The notes below the pieces were generated by a model that saw only the letters and a list, made by a program, of their open reading frames with translations, did no database searches and had not been told where the DNA came from. 64,000 nucleotides of DNA from Cellulomonas sp. P24 (lineage in GTDB: Bacteria > Actinomycetota > Actinomycetes > Actinomycetales > Cellulomonadaceae). The stretch is taken from positions 2,728,001 to 2,792,000 of the forward strand of contig NZ_JAJDFX010000002.1 of the NCBI RefSeq assembly GCF_024704385.1, read 5' to 3'. A program made the translations under genes and the position numbers. Of this stretch, positions 27,026 through 35,583 are shown piece after piece (positions within the stretch are counted from its first letter, which is position 1; each line of letters opens with the position of its first letter).

Positions 27026-27165
27026 AAGTTGCTGTGCCTCGCACGTCATGATCGCTCTCGACCTCGGTCGGGGCGCAGAGTTCCTTACCCGGAGCGGACG
27101 ACGAACACCGTGACGAGCGTTTCCGACAGTCGGATCCGCACGAACGCTCCAGGAGGAGAATCATC

Positions 27166-27369
27166 ATGACAACAGGAACCGTGAAGTGGTTCAACGCGGA
27201 AAAGGGCTTCGGCTTCATCGCTCCCGACGACGGTGGTGCTGACGTCTTCGCGCACTACTCCGCCATCGCGACGAGCGGCTACCGCTCGCTCGACGAGAAC
27301 CAGAAGGTCGAGTTCGACGTCACGCAGGGCCCCAAGGGCCCGCAGGCCGAGAACATCCGTCCCCTCTGA
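27166..27369 (+). CDS. cspA: Cold-shock domain protein, CspA family
   Basis: 67 residues, preceded by a perfect AGGAGGAG-like site (CCAGGAGGAG). Single cold-shock domain with RNP1 KGFGFI and RNP2 VFAHYSAI, plus the starting GTVKWFN and the end [10 protein letters not shown]. Binds single-stranded RNA/DNA as a chaperone. The long leader upstream and the strong hairpin downstream define it as a single-gene transcript. Codon usage is heavily biased towards AAG and GAG/GAC, as expected for a highly expressed gene. Confidence 0.96.
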   Translation: MTTGTVKWFNAEKGFGFIAPDDGGADVFAHYSAIATSGYRSLDENQKVEFDVTQGPKGPQAENIRPL

Positions 27370-27402
27370 GGACGCTCTGAGGCCCTGCGCCTCACGTACC
27401 AC

Positions 27403-27436
27403 CACGAATGCCCCGGCCTCGGCCGGGGCATTCGTG
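27403..27436 (+). terminator. Terminator of the cold-shock gene
   Basis: CACGAATGCCCCGGCC pairs with GGCCGGGGCATTCGTG: 16 bp with TC between, so the actual loop takes a few closing pairs. It starts 34 bases after the stop codon. Confidence 0.85.
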
Positions 27437-27542
27437 CGTCCTGGGGCGACAGCCGGGCGGATGACTCGCAGCCGGGTGAGGTGGTGACGGCCTCGCGGGA
27501 GCCGTGGGCGGCGCAACCGTGAGGGGTGTACCCCGGCGGAGG

Positions 27543-27836
27543 TCAGCTCCAGACGGAGGAACCCTCGGGCAGGTCGACGGGCGGGTGGAAGGCCCGGATG
27601 GCCGGGAGGTCGTCGACGGAGACCGTCGGCGGAGCGAACTCCGGGGCCGGACCGCCGAAGAAGCAGCGGCACGTGCCGTCGAAGTGCATGAGCCCGGAGT
27701 GCGGATGTGCGGCGCACGGGGCAGGCTGCGGGCTCCTGCGTCCACCTGCCCGGGTGCTCTCGTCGACCATGACCATGAGGAGATGATCGACCGATTCGAC
27801 CGGAAGATCAGGTACGTCGCGGGTGAATCGCCGCAT
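27543..27836 (-). CDS. Hypothetical small Cys/His-containing protein
   Basis: 97 residues if it starts at ATG 27836; ATG 27776 or 27770 are alternatives and none has a good ribosome site. The segment CAAHPHSGLMHFDGTCRCFF has Cys, His, His, Cys, Cys spaced like a possible metal-binding knuckle, then FAPPTVSVDDLPAIRAFHPPVD. That part looks coding; the N-terminal limit is uncertain. It diverges from the ECF sigma gene across 150 bases. Confidence 0.4.
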   Translation of the reverse strand: MRRFTRDVPDLPVESVDHLLMVMVDESTRAGGRRSPQPAPCAAHPHSGLMHFDGTCRCFFGGPAPEFAPPTVSVDDLPAIRAFHPPVDLPEGSSVWS

Positions 27837-27987
27837 ATGAAGGAATGTGCACACGTTCGGGCGAGCAACCGTGCTCGTGAGCGCGCGATGACCGCGGCGT
27901 GCCTCGACTGTGCAAGAACGGTCCGTCACGCGACAGTGGTCAGGTGAGGGGCATCGCCCCACGACCACCTGAGGCTCTGGAGACACC

Positions 27988-28476
27988 GTGACGAACCGTG
28001 ACGACGCGTGGTTCGCCGAGCTCGTCCGTGCCCACGCCGGTCCGGTCTTCCGGTACGTCGTCCGGCGTGCCGCGCGTGACGACGCGGAGGACCTCACGGC
28101 GGACGTGCTCACCGTTGCGTGGCGGCGGCGCGACGACATCCCGGCGGGTGCTGAGCTCCCGTGGCTCTACCGCACCGCCGGGTTCGTGATCGCGAACCAC
28201 CGGCGCAAGGGCCGGCCCATCCCCGTCGGCGACCTCCCTGACGAGGTCGAGGCCGCGGACCCGGAGAGCATCGTGATCGCGGACGAGGAGGTGCGTGACG
28301 CGCTCGCGGCGTTGAGCCCCCGGGACCGGCGCATCCTCCTGCTGAACGCGTGGGAGGGGCTCGACGGCAACGAGCTCGCCGCGGTGCTCGGCCTCTCGCG
28401 CGGCGGCGCGGATGCGGCACTCTCGCGGGCGAGGTCCCGGCTGCGAGAGGCGTGGTCTGAGCGGCTGAGCGGCTGA
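27988..28476 (+). CDS. ECF-type RNA polymerase sigma factor (sigma-70 family)
   Basis: 162 residues from GTG 27988 (GGAGA upstream). Region 2: FAELVRAHAGPVFRYVVRRAARDDAEDLTADVLTVAWRR, with the conserved D-A-E-D-L segment. Region 4: ALAALSPRDRRILLLNAWEGLDGNELAAVLGLSRGGADAALSRARSRLREA, a helix-turn-helix for -35 binding. The last residues SERLSG come from the octamer repeat that begins at 28459 and provides the stop codon. The next gene, 284 bases on, encodes a single-pass membrane protein that could be its regulator (inference). Confidence 0.92.
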   Translation: MTNRDDAWFAELVRAHAGPVFRYVVRRAARDDAEDLTADVLTVAWRRRDDIPAGAELPWLYRTAGFVIANHRRKGRPIPVGDLPDEVEAADPESIVIADEEVRDALAALSPRDRRILLLNAWEGLDGNELAAVLGLSRGGADAALSRARSRLREAWSERLSG

Positions 28477-28543
28477 GCGGCTGAGCGGCTGAGCGGCTGA
28501 GCGGCTGAGCGGCTGAGCGGCTGAGCGGCTGAGCGGCTGAGCG
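28459..28543. repeat. Octamer tandem repeat (GAGCGGCT), 10 perfect copies plus 5 bases
   Basis: Ten GAGCGGCT units run from 28459 to 28538. The first two and a quarter units encode the last residues and TGA stop of the ECF sigma gene; the rest are non-coding. Because the frame enters at a fixed phase, TGA is always reached in the third unit, so changes in copy number would alter only the spacer. Confidence 0.95.
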
Positions 28544-28760
28544 TCGGGCAACCGTCTGCCCGGTGCAGGCGACCGGCGTGCTGCGCGGGTCGGGTCGTCG
28601 GCGGCCCGGTGCAAGATGCGGACGACGCGCGACACATACGAGACAGCAGCACACCGAGCGGCAGCACATCAGCGAGTCGGGACGTCGTTCTCGGACGGCT
28701 CGCCACGAGGTTCACCCCGGTCGGCCCGCCGCGGCCGGTCACCATGTCCTGGAGGTCGTC

Positions 28761-30308
28761 GTGAACACCCAGCTCCCCCCCGACGGTGGTATCCACGAGG
28801 ACCCCGTCGAGCGCCTGCGCGCCGCTGACCCCGCTGCGGGGATCGAGGTGGACGTGGCGGCGATCGAGGCGGCCGTCCACGCCAGGATCGCCGACGGCGG
28901 TGCTGCCGACCGCGAGGGCGACACCGACGGCGGGCGCAGTGCCGACGCGACGCACAGTGCGGACCACGACGACAGTGCAGACCACGGCGACAGTGCGGAC
29001 CACGACGGGCGCGACACCGACGCGACGGTGACCGAGCTCGATCCGACGCGGCGCCAGCGGCGGCCGGCGCGCTGGCTCCAGATCGCCGCGACGGTGGCCG
29101 GTGTCGCACTGGTCGGCTCCGGGGCGTTCGCGCTCGGACGCCAGACCGGGACACCGTCCTCGACGTCGAAGGCGGCGCCGGCGATCTCCCTGGTGGGCCC
29201 GGAGGTCGCGGCGGGCTCGGCCCAGCGTGACACGGTCGGCTCAGCGATGTCGTCGCCGTCATTCGCCCCCTACGGGGTGGCCCGGACGGTCTTCAGCTCC
29301 GACGGGCTCTCGGCCGCGGCCGGCACCGCTCAGGCGTGGACCTACGACTCCGCGGCCGCTTTCACCCGGGACAAGGCCGCGGCGGTGGCCAAGGCCCTCG
29401 GCCTGGCCGGGACCCCGACGCTCGTGTCCGGCGCCTGGATCGTCGGCGCGACGGACGGCACTGGTCCGCGCCTCCAGCTGCAGCCGGACGCGACCGTGGA
29501 CGTGTCGTACTACGACCCGACCAACGATCCGTACGCATGCGTGGACGGCAGCGTGAAGGGTGCGACCAGCGGATCTGGCGCGGCCGGCATGCCGGTCGCC
29601 CCGACACCTGCCGACGATCCGGAGCGGTGCGCCGGATCGTCGGCCGGGCCGGCGCCGTCCGCCGCCGAGGCGACCGCGCGGACCCGGGACCTGATCGCTG
29701 CGGCCGGGCTCGACCCGTCGGCATTCGAGTACGAGGCGAGCGCGACGGGCAGCTCGACGATCGCGGCGGTCACCGCGTGGGCGGTCGTCGACGGGCAGCG
29801 GACGGGGCAGGCCTGGAACCTGAGCCTGACGGCGCGTGGGGTGCAGAGCCTGTGGGGTCAGCTCGCACCGGTGGTCCCGCTCGGGTCGTACCCCGTCGTG
29901 AGCCCGCAGGAGGCGGTCACCCGGCTCGGTGACGCACGGTTCGGCGGCGGTCAGACCGGGGTCTACACGGCGATCGGCCTCGAGGGCACCGCGACGGATC
30001 GTGCGTCGTCGGGGTCGGCCGTCGGAGGTGCTGCGGCGACGGCGCCGCAACCGTTGGTGACCGCACCTGGTGACACCGGGACCGGCGTGACGCCGACGCT
30101 CCCACCGGTCCCCGCAGCAGGGGCGCCCGTGTCGTGGCCCGTCCAGCACGTGACCCTCACGCAGGCGCGCCTCGGGCTGTCCGCGGTCCAGCAGCCCGAC
30201 GGCTCGGTCGTGCTGGCGCCGGCCTACGAGCTGTCCGACGGGTCGGGCCGGACCTGGTCCGTGATCGCCGTCGCCGAGAGCGCCCTGGACCTGACACCCG
30301 CTGGATGA
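28761..30308 (+). CDS. Single-pass membrane protein downstream of ECF sigma factor (candidate anti-sigma partner)
   Basis: 515 residues from GTG 28761 (GGAGG 6 bases upstream). Residues 1-100 are acidic and cytoplasmic by the positive-inside rule, with a repeated SADHDD / SADHGD / SADHDG stretch. The basic RRQRRPARW flanks one membrane helix (LQIAATVAGVALVGSGAFALG). The roughly 380-residue outer part is Ala/Gly/Ser/Thr-rich with alpha/beta segments (AWTYDSAAAFTRDKAAAVAKALGL; VDVSYYDPTNDPYACVDG) and a paired Cys. It lacks a recognisable zinc-containing anti-sigma domain (no HxxxCxxC). Position behind the sigma gene suggests a regulator or target of it; this is inference. Confidence 0.8.
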   Translation: MNTQLPPDGGIHEDPVERLRAADPAAGIEVDVAAIEAAVHARIADGGAADREGDTDGGRSADATHSADHDDSADHGDSADHDGRDTDATVTELDPTRRQRRPARWLQIAATVAGVALVGSGAFALGRQTGTPSSTSKAAPAISLVGPEVAAGSAQRDTVGSAMSSPSFAPYGVARTVFSSDGLSAAAGTAQAWTYDSAAAFTRDKAAAVAKALGLAGTPTLVSGAWIVGATDGTGPRLQLQPDATVDVSYYDPTNDPYACVDGSVKGATSGSGAAGMPVAPTPADDPERCAGSSAGPAPSAAEATARTRDLIAAAGLDPSAFEYEASATGSSTIAAVTAWAVVDGQRTGQAWNLSLTARGVQSLWGQLAPVVPLGSYPVVSPQEAVTRLGDARFGGGQTGVYTAIGLEGTATDRASSGSAVGGAAATAPQPLVTAPGDTGTGVTPTLPPVPAAGAPVSWPVQHVTLTQARLGLSAVQQPDGSVVLAPAYELSDGSGRTWSVIAVAESALDLTPAG

Positions 30309-30535
30309 CCGTCATGCGCGTGTGGGTCGGGGTGTGCGCGGGCCACGGTGGTGGCCGGACGGGCGCGCGAGGGGCAACCCGGAATTGGTCGCGCGAGTTC
30401 GCGTCATCGTCGCCGGGGTGAACGCTCTCATCGAGTGTGACCGTCCGCCCGCGCGTCGGCGTGTGCGAGGCGGCTCCGCACTGGATGATCGTCGACCATG
30501 AGGTCAGGCGTGTACTCGGAAGAGGTGGCAGGGTG

Positions 30536-30946
30536 ATGTCGCTGCGACTGACAGCACACCCGTCCTCGGTGCCGACCGGCCGGAGCTGGGTCATGTCGGT
30601 CTTCGAGCAGCGCTCCGAGAGCCCGGCCGACCTCGTCGACGAGGACGCCTCACGGCGGGTCGTCGAGCTCCTGACGTCCGAGCTCCTGACCAACGCGGTC
30701 ACGCACGGACCCGAGGACGGCACCGTCGAGATCCGGGCGACCCGGACCGCGCGCGCACTGCGGGTCGAGGTCCGTGACGAGAGCATGGAGCTGCCGGTCG
30801 TCCAGGACATCGACGTCGACGCCACCGGCGGCCGGGGTGTCGGGTTCGTCGACATGCTGTCGTCCGAGTGGGGCGTGATCGTCGACGACTCCGGCAAGAC
30901 CGTCTGGTTCGCGGTCGACCTCGACGACCCGAGCCCGCTCTACTGA
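30536..30946 (+). CDS. RsbW-like anti-sigma regulatory serine kinase (GHKL ATPase)
   Basis: 136 residues from ATG 30536 (GTG 30533 equally possible; GGAAGAGG precedes). A GHKL ATP-binding domain of the RsbW/SpoIIAB type: N box ELLTSELLTNAVTHG, G1-type strand LRVEVRDES, and G2 GGRGVGFVDMLSSEWGV. No receiver or membrane part. Members phosphorylate anti-sigma-factor antagonists or bind a sigma factor. No RsbV-like antagonist or group-B sigma is next to it; it is 230 bases from the sigma/membrane protein pair and could be a separate switch. Convergent with the beta-galactosidase gene. Confidence 0.85.
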   Translation: MSLRLTAHPSSVPTGRSWVMSVFEQRSESPADLVDEDASRRVVELLTSELLTNAVTHGPEDGTVEIRATRTARALRVEVRDESMELPVVQDIDVDATGGRGVGFVDMLSSEWGVIVDDSGKTVWFAVDLDDPSPLY

Positions 30947-30958
30947 GCCCCGCTGCGG

Positions 30959-33007
30959 TCAGGCCGATCGCACGACGCGGACCGCCCCTGCGGCGAGCGT
31001 GAACGACGACGTGCTGGTCTCGCCGGTGAGCAGGTCGGTCCCGGTCAGCGGGACGTCAGCGGCCTCGTCGGTGTGGTTGATCGCCACGACGTAGGAGTGC
31101 GTCGTGCCGTGCCGGGTCACGATCTCGAGGTCCTGGGGCAGGTCGACCACCGGGCTCAGGCCCGCGTCGGCGTACACCGGGGCGAGCAGGGCGGCGAGGG
31201 CGTCGACGTCGAGGCGTGTCGAGACGTACCAGCCGGTGCCGGCACCGTGCTCGTGGCGGGTCACCGCGGGCCCGCCGGCGGCAGGTCCGTCGGCGAAGAC
31301 CGCGACCGGCGTCGCGCCGGCGAGCGCCAGGTCCTCGCACCAGACGTCGGCGGTGATGGCGTCGAGAGCACGCGCGACCGGTCCCGAGGCGGCGAGGTGC
31401 ACCTGGTCGCCCTGCCGCAGCGGGAGGAGCTCGTCGACCTCCACGCCGAGCGCGGTGCGGAGCGGGGCGAGGTAGCCGCCCTCGGGCACGGCGTCGTTCT
31501 CGTCGACGGTCGCGGAGAAGCAGGACACGAGCAGCGTGCCGCCCGCCTCGACGTAGCGGGTGAGGTTCGCCGCGCCCTGGCTCGTCAGGAGGTAGGAGGC
31601 CGGGGCGACCACGAGGCGGTAGCCGGACAGGTCGTGCTCGGGGTGGGCGAAGTCGACCGTGAGCTTGTCCCGCCAGAGCCGGTCGTAGAACGCGTCGATC
31701 CGCTCGCGGTGGCCGAGGTCGACGCTCGGGCGCCACTCGAGGTCCTGGGCCCAGAACGACTGCCAGTCCCAGAGGATCGCGACGTCGGCGTGGACGGTCG
31801 AGCCGCGGACCTCGGTGAGGGCGGCGAGGTCGTGGCCCAGGGCACAGACCTCGGTCCAGACCCGGCTCCGGGTGCCGGCGTGGGGGAGCATCGCCGAGTG
31901 GAACTTCTCGGCGCCCGATCGGGAGGCACGCCACTGGAAGAACAGGATGCCGTCGGCACCACGGCCGAGGTGGGCGAGCGAGTTGCGGGCCATCTCGCCC
32001 GGCCGCTTCGCGACGTTCCGGGGCTGCCAGTTGACCGCGGACGTCGAGTGCTCCATGAGGAGCCACGGCCGTCCGCCGGCGAGTGACCGGGTGAGGTCCG
32101 CCGACAGGGCGAGGCCGACCTGGTTGCGGTCGTCCGCAGCGGTCAGGTAGTGGTCGTTCGAGACGATGTCGACCTCGCGCGCCCAGGCCCAGAGGTCGAC
32201 GCTCTGGCACGAGCCGGCCATGAAGTTCGTGGTGACCGGGATGCCGGGCGCCTCCGCGTGGATCACGTCGCGCTCGGCCACGAAGCACTCGAGGAGCGCG
32301 TCCGACGTGAAGCGGGCGAAGTCGAGACGTTGTGCCGGGTTGACGACGCTCGGCGCGATCGAGGGCGGCGAGACGTGCGCCCACTCGGCGTAGTGCTGGC
32401 CCCAGAAGGCCGTGCCCCAGGCCTCGTTGAGGGCGTCGAGGCTGCCGTACCGTCGCTGCACCCAGGCGCGGAACGCGCGGGCGCTGTGCTCGGAGTAGCA
32501 CTCCGAGACAGGGGTCCCGTACTCGTTGTGCACGTGCCACAGCACGACGGCAGGGTGCGACCCGTACCGTCGGGCGAGCTCGCGGGTGATCCGCACGCTC
32601 GCGCGGCGGTAGTCGGGTGAGCTCGGGCTCGCCATGCCGCGTGAGCCGAACCCGAGCGTGGTGCCGTCCCGCGTGACGACGCGTGCATCGGGGTGGGCGT
32701 GGAAGAACCACGCCGGCGGTGATGCGGTGGGTGTTCCCAGGTCCACCTGGATCCCGGCCTCGTGCAGGAGGTCGAGCACCCGGTCGAGCCAGCCGAAGTC
32801 GAACTCGCCCTCGCGCGGCTCGAGCAGACCCCAGGAGAAGATCCCGACGCTCACGAGGGTGACGCCGGCCTCACGCATGAGCGCGACGTCGCGGGCCCAC
32901 ACCTCCTCCGGCCACTGCTCGGGGTTGTAGTCGCCCCCGTAGCAGAGGGTCTCGACACCGGGGAGCCAGACGGGCAGGCCGGTCGGAGGGGTGGTGCTCG
33001 GGCTCAT
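30959..33007 (-). CDS. Beta-galactosidase, glycoside hydrolase family 42
   Basis: 682 residues from ATG 33007 (GAGGAG upstream). N-terminal TIM barrel: YGGDYNPEQWP is the GH42 start; acid/base Glu162 in WHVHNEYG; nucleophile Glu319 in LLMEHSTSAVNW. Then the trimerisation domain (WDWQSFWAQDLEWRP) and the C-terminal beta domain. No signal peptide, so it is cytoplasmic and acts on imported beta-galactosides. It is divergent from an ABC sugar importer and shares a 234-base control region with two CelR-like operators, which ties it to that importer and the LacI gene. Confidence 0.95.
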   Translation of the reverse strand: MSPSTTPPTGLPVWLPGVETLCYGGDYNPEQWPEEVWARDVALMREAGVTLVSVGIFSWGLLEPREGEFDFGWLDRVLDLLHEAGIQVDLGTPTASPPAWFFHAHPDARVVTRDGTTLGFGSRGMASPSSPDYRRASVRITRELARRYGSHPAVVLWHVHNEYGTPVSECYSEHSARAFRAWVQRRYGSLDALNEAWGTAFWGQHYAEWAHVSPPSIAPSVVNPAQRLDFARFTSDALLECFVAERDVIHAEAPGIPVTTNFMAGSCQSVDLWAWAREVDIVSNDHYLTAADDRNQVGLALSADLTRSLAGGRPWLLMEHSTSAVNWQPRNVAKRPGEMARNSLAHLGRGADGILFFQWRASRSGAEKFHSAMLPHAGTRSRVWTEVCALGHDLAALTEVRGSTVHADVAILWDWQSFWAQDLEWRPSVDLGHRERIDAFYDRLWRDKLTVDFAHPEHDLSGYRLVVAPASYLLTSQGAANLTRYVEAGGTLLVSCFSATVDENDAVPEGGYLAPLRTALGVEVDELLPLRQGDQVHLAASGPVARALDAITADVWCEDLALAGATPVAVFADGPAAGGPAVTRHEHGAGTGWYVSTRLDVDALAALLAPVYADAGLSPVVDLPQDLEIVTRHGTTHSYVVAINHTDEAADVPLTGTDLLTGETSTSSFTLAAGAVRVVRSA

Positions 33008-33027
33008 GGGGCTCCTCGTCCAGGGCC

Positions 33028-33078
33028 GGGGTGCTCTCCCAGGCCGATCGCAGGGCGACAGAACTGTGCGCGCTCCCA
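33028..33078. promoter_or_regulatory. Two CelR/CebR-like operator sites between GH42 and ABC importer genes
   Basis: 33065-33078 (TGTGCGCGCTCCCA) matches the known actinobacterial LacI-family operator TGGGAGCGCTCCCA at 12 of 14 positions, and 33028-33041 (GGGGTGCTCTCCCA) at 11 of 14. The right half GCGCTCCCA is perfect in the first. They are 37 bases apart, in the shared divergent region. Confidence 0.6.
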
Positions 33079-33124
33079 GGAGGAGCTGCCCTTCGCTGCA
33101 CAGGTAACACCAGGAGATGCCCTG

Positions 33125-33155
33125 TTGACAAGCGACCGTGGTGTGCACGTACTGT
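33125..33155 (+). promoter_or_regulatory. Probable promoter of the ABC sugar-import operon
   Basis: A consensus TTGACA at 33125-33130 and TACTGT at 33150-33155 with a 19-base spacer, about 87 bases before the binding-protein start. The long spacer would be consistent with a regulated promoter. Confidence 0.55.
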
Positions 33156-33241
33156 GACCGCGCACAGGTTCACCGCGGCGTCTGGCGTCACGGTGCACCT
33201 CCCCACCGCGACGGAGCGGTGGACCACGACGAGGAGGAACC

Positions 33242-34567
33242 ATGCGCCTGACCACAGGCACCCGGATCGCGGCAGTCGCCGCAGCCGTCGCGCTGCTCGC
33301 GAGCGCGTGCTCGAGCACGGGAGGATCGACCGGGACGACCGCAGCGTCCACCGGTGGTGAGACCGTCAACCTGAACTTCTGGACCTGGGCCCCGAACATG
33401 GACAAGGTCGTCGCCATCTGGAACGCGTCGCACCCGAAGATCCAGGTGACGGTCAACAAGCAGGACGGCGGCGACCCCGCCGTCACCAAGCTGCTGACCG
33501 CGATCAAGGCCGGCAGCGGCGCGCCGGACATCATGCAGGCCGAGTACCAGAAGATCCCGACACTGGTCTCCGCGGACGCGCTCGCGGACATCTCCGCGGA
33601 CCTGCCCGCGGGCATCGCCAGCCAGTTCCCCGCCGGGGTGTGGAACTCGGTCACCCTCGGCAGCAAGGCCGTGTACGCCGTCCCGCAGGACTCCGGACCG
33701 ATGGAGTTCTACTACCGGGCGGACATCTTCGACAAGCTCGGGCTCAAGGTCCCGACCACCTGGGCGGAGTACGCCGACGTCGCCGCCGCGCTGCACAAGG
33801 CCGACCCGACCAAGTACCTCGGCACGTTCTCCGCGACCGACGCCGGCTGGTTCACCGGTCTCGCGCAGCAGGCCGGGGCCTCGTGGTGGGGCGTCGACGG
33901 GAGCTCGTGGACGGTCTCGATCGACGACGCCGCCACCCTCAAGGTCGCGAAGTACTGGGGCGACCTGGTGCAGTCCGGCGTGATCGACAACAAGCCGATG
34001 TACACGCCGGAGTGGAACGCCGCGCTCAACGACGGCACGCAGGTCGGGTGGCTCTCCGCGATCTGGGCGCCGGGCGTCCTCGCCGGTAACGCACCCGACA
34101 CCGCGGGCAAGTGGAAGATGGCGCCGATGCCGCAGTGGGACAGTGCGAAGCCGGCCACCGGCAACTGGGGCGGCTCCGCGATGGCCGTCACCACCCAGTC
34201 GAAGCACGCCAAGGAGGCTGCGGAGTTCGTCACCTGGCTCAACACCGACCAGAAGGCCGTCGACGCCCTGGTCAGCATCAGCGGCCTCTACCCCGCGGAC
34301 ATCCCCGCGCAGAAGGAGGCCCTCGCCTCGCCGCCGAAGTTCTTCTCCAACCAGCCGGACTTCTACACGCTCGCCGGTGACATCGCGAAGACGGCCGGCA
34401 GCTTCACGTTCGGCCCGAACGTGAACGTCGCCTACTCGTCGTACAACGACGAGTTCGGCAAGGCGACCGAGGCCAAGAGCGCGTCCGCGTTCGTCGACGC
34501 CGTCAAGGCCATGCAGACCACGACGCTCGCGGACCTCAAGAACTCCGGGTTCTCGGTCAAGGGCTGA
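33242..34567 (+). CDS. ABC transporter sugar-binding lipoprotein
   Basis: 441 residues, ATG 33242 behind GAGGAGGAACC. Signal peptide with lipobox LASAC (Cys22). Mature part is a family-1 extracellular solute-binding protein: VNLNFWTWAPNMDKVVAIWN, MQAEYQKIPTLV, YAVPQDSGPMEFYYRADIFDKLGLKVPTTWAEY, and WGGSAMAVTTQSKHAKEAAEFVTWL. It should deliver an oligosaccharide to the two permeases that follow; with GH42 opposite, a beta-galactoside is likely. No ATPase gene is present, so a shared MsiK-type ATPase encoded elsewhere is expected (inference). Confidence 0.94.
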   Translation: MRLTTGTRIAAVAAAVALLASACSSTGGSTGTTAASTGGETVNLNFWTWAPNMDKVVAIWNASHPKIQVTVNKQDGGDPAVTKLLTAIKAGSGAPDIMQAEYQKIPTLVSADALADISADLPAGIASQFPAGVWNSVTLGSKAVYAVPQDSGPMEFYYRADIFDKLGLKVPTTWAEYADVAAALHKADPTKYLGTFSATDAGWFTGLAQQAGASWWGVDGSSWTVSIDDAATLKVAKYWGDLVQSGVIDNKPMYTPEWNAALNDGTQVGWLSAIWAPGVLAGNAPDTAGKWKMAPMPQWDSAKPATGNWGGSAMAVTTQSKHAKEAAEFVTWLNTDQKAVDALVSISGLYPADIPAQKEALASPPKFFSNQPDFYTLAGDIAKTAGSFTFGPNVNVAYSSYNDEFGKATEAKSASAFVDAVKAMQTTTLADLKNSGFSVKG

Positions 34568-34574
34568 CGCCGCC

Positions 34575-34606
34575 ACCGGGGTGGCCGTCCACACGGCCAC
34601 CCCGGT
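34575..34606 (+). terminator. Intercistronic hairpin between binding-protein and permease genes
   Basis: ACCGGGGTGGCCGT and ACGGCCACCCCGGT form a perfect 14-bp stem around CCAC, 7 bases behind the binding-protein stop and 36 before the first permease. Such hairpins usually partly end transcription or protect the 5' part of the mRNA so that the binding protein is made in excess. Confidence 0.75.
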
Positions 34607-34642
34607 CACCCGACCGCCGACCCGCACCCCCGGAGGACCCCC

Positions 34643-35581
34643 ATGACCGCCCTCGGCCGAACCGCCCCCGTCCGCGCGCGCGCGCGTCGGCGAACCCTCG
34701 CTCCGTACCTGTTCCTCACACCGGCGATCACGCTGTTCGTCGCGTTCCTCGCGCTGCCGATCGGCTACTCGCTCTACCTCAGCCTGCGCACCGTCAAGGT
34801 CAGCGGGCTCGGCCTCGGCGCGGGTGCCCGGACCGAGGTCTGGGCCGGGCTCGAGAACTACGTACGATCGCTGTCCGACCCGGAGTTCGCCGCGAGCGTC
34901 GGCCGCGTCGCGCTGTACGGGCTGCTCCTGGTCCCGACGATGATCGCGCTCGCGCTGGTCTTCGCGCTCATGCTCGACTCGCGGCGGACCCGTGCCCGCA
35001 GCGTGTCGCGGGTCTCGATCTTCCTCCCGTACGCCGTCCCGGCCGTGATCTCGTCCCTGTTGTGGGGGTTCCTCTACCTCCCGGCGGTCAGCCCGTTCTA
35101 CTTCGTCTTCCACGCGCTCGGTTGGCAGGTGCCGACCGTCCTGTCCAGCCGGCTCGTGATGTTCGCCGTCGCGAACATCGCCCTCTGGGGTGGCGTGGGG
35201 TTCAACATGATCGTCATCTACACGGCGCTCAAGGCGATCCCCAGCGAGCTCTACGAGGCCGCCCGGATCGACGGCTGCACCGAGGTCGCCGTCGCCTGGC
35301 GCATCAAGGTCCCGATCGTGCTGCCGTCGCTGATCATGACGTTCGTCTTCTCGATGATCGCGACCCTCCAGGTCTTCGCCGAGCCGATGACCCTGCGACC
35401 GCTCACCAACACGATCTCGAGCACGTGGACGCCGCTGATGAAGGTCTACCGCGACGCGTTCACCCGCAACGACATCTACTCGGCCGCCGCCACCTCCGTG
35501 GTCATCGCAGCCGCCACGTTCGTCCTCTCGTTCGGGTTCCTGCGCCTCCTGCAGAACCGTGCCTTCAGCCAGGAGAAGTGA
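34643..35581 (+). CDS. ABC sugar transporter permease (MalF/UgpA type)
   Basis: 312 residues, ATG 34643 behind GGAGGA. Six predicted membrane helices, beginning with YLFLTPAITLFVAFLALPIGYSLYLSL. The cytoplasmic coupling loop EAARIDGCTEVAVAWRIKVPIVLPSL is the EAA motif that docks onto the ATPase. It is the MalF-like member of the pair; the stop is followed after 2 bases by the second permease start, indicating coupling. Confidence 0.94.
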   Translation: MTALGRTAPVRARARRRTLAPYLFLTPAITLFVAFLALPIGYSLYLSLRTVKVSGLGLGAGARTEVWAGLENYVRSLSDPEFAASVGRVALYGLLLVPTMIALALVFALMLDSRRTRARSVSRVSIFLPYAVPAVISSLLWGFLYLPAVSPFYFVFHALGWQVPTVLSSRLVMFAVANIALWGGVGFNMIVIYTALKAIPSELYEAARIDGCTEVAVAWRIKVPIVLPSLIMTFVFSMIATLQVFAEPMTLRPLTNTISSTWTPLMKVYRDAFTRNDIYSAAATSVVIAAATFVLSFGFLRLLQNRAFSQEK

Positions 35582-35583
35582 CC

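Noticed and set aside
27543-28139. Full 198-residue reverse frame running into the sigma-factor gene
   Set aside because: Its N-terminal half is antisense to the ECF sigma gene and promoter region; only the distal part could be coding.
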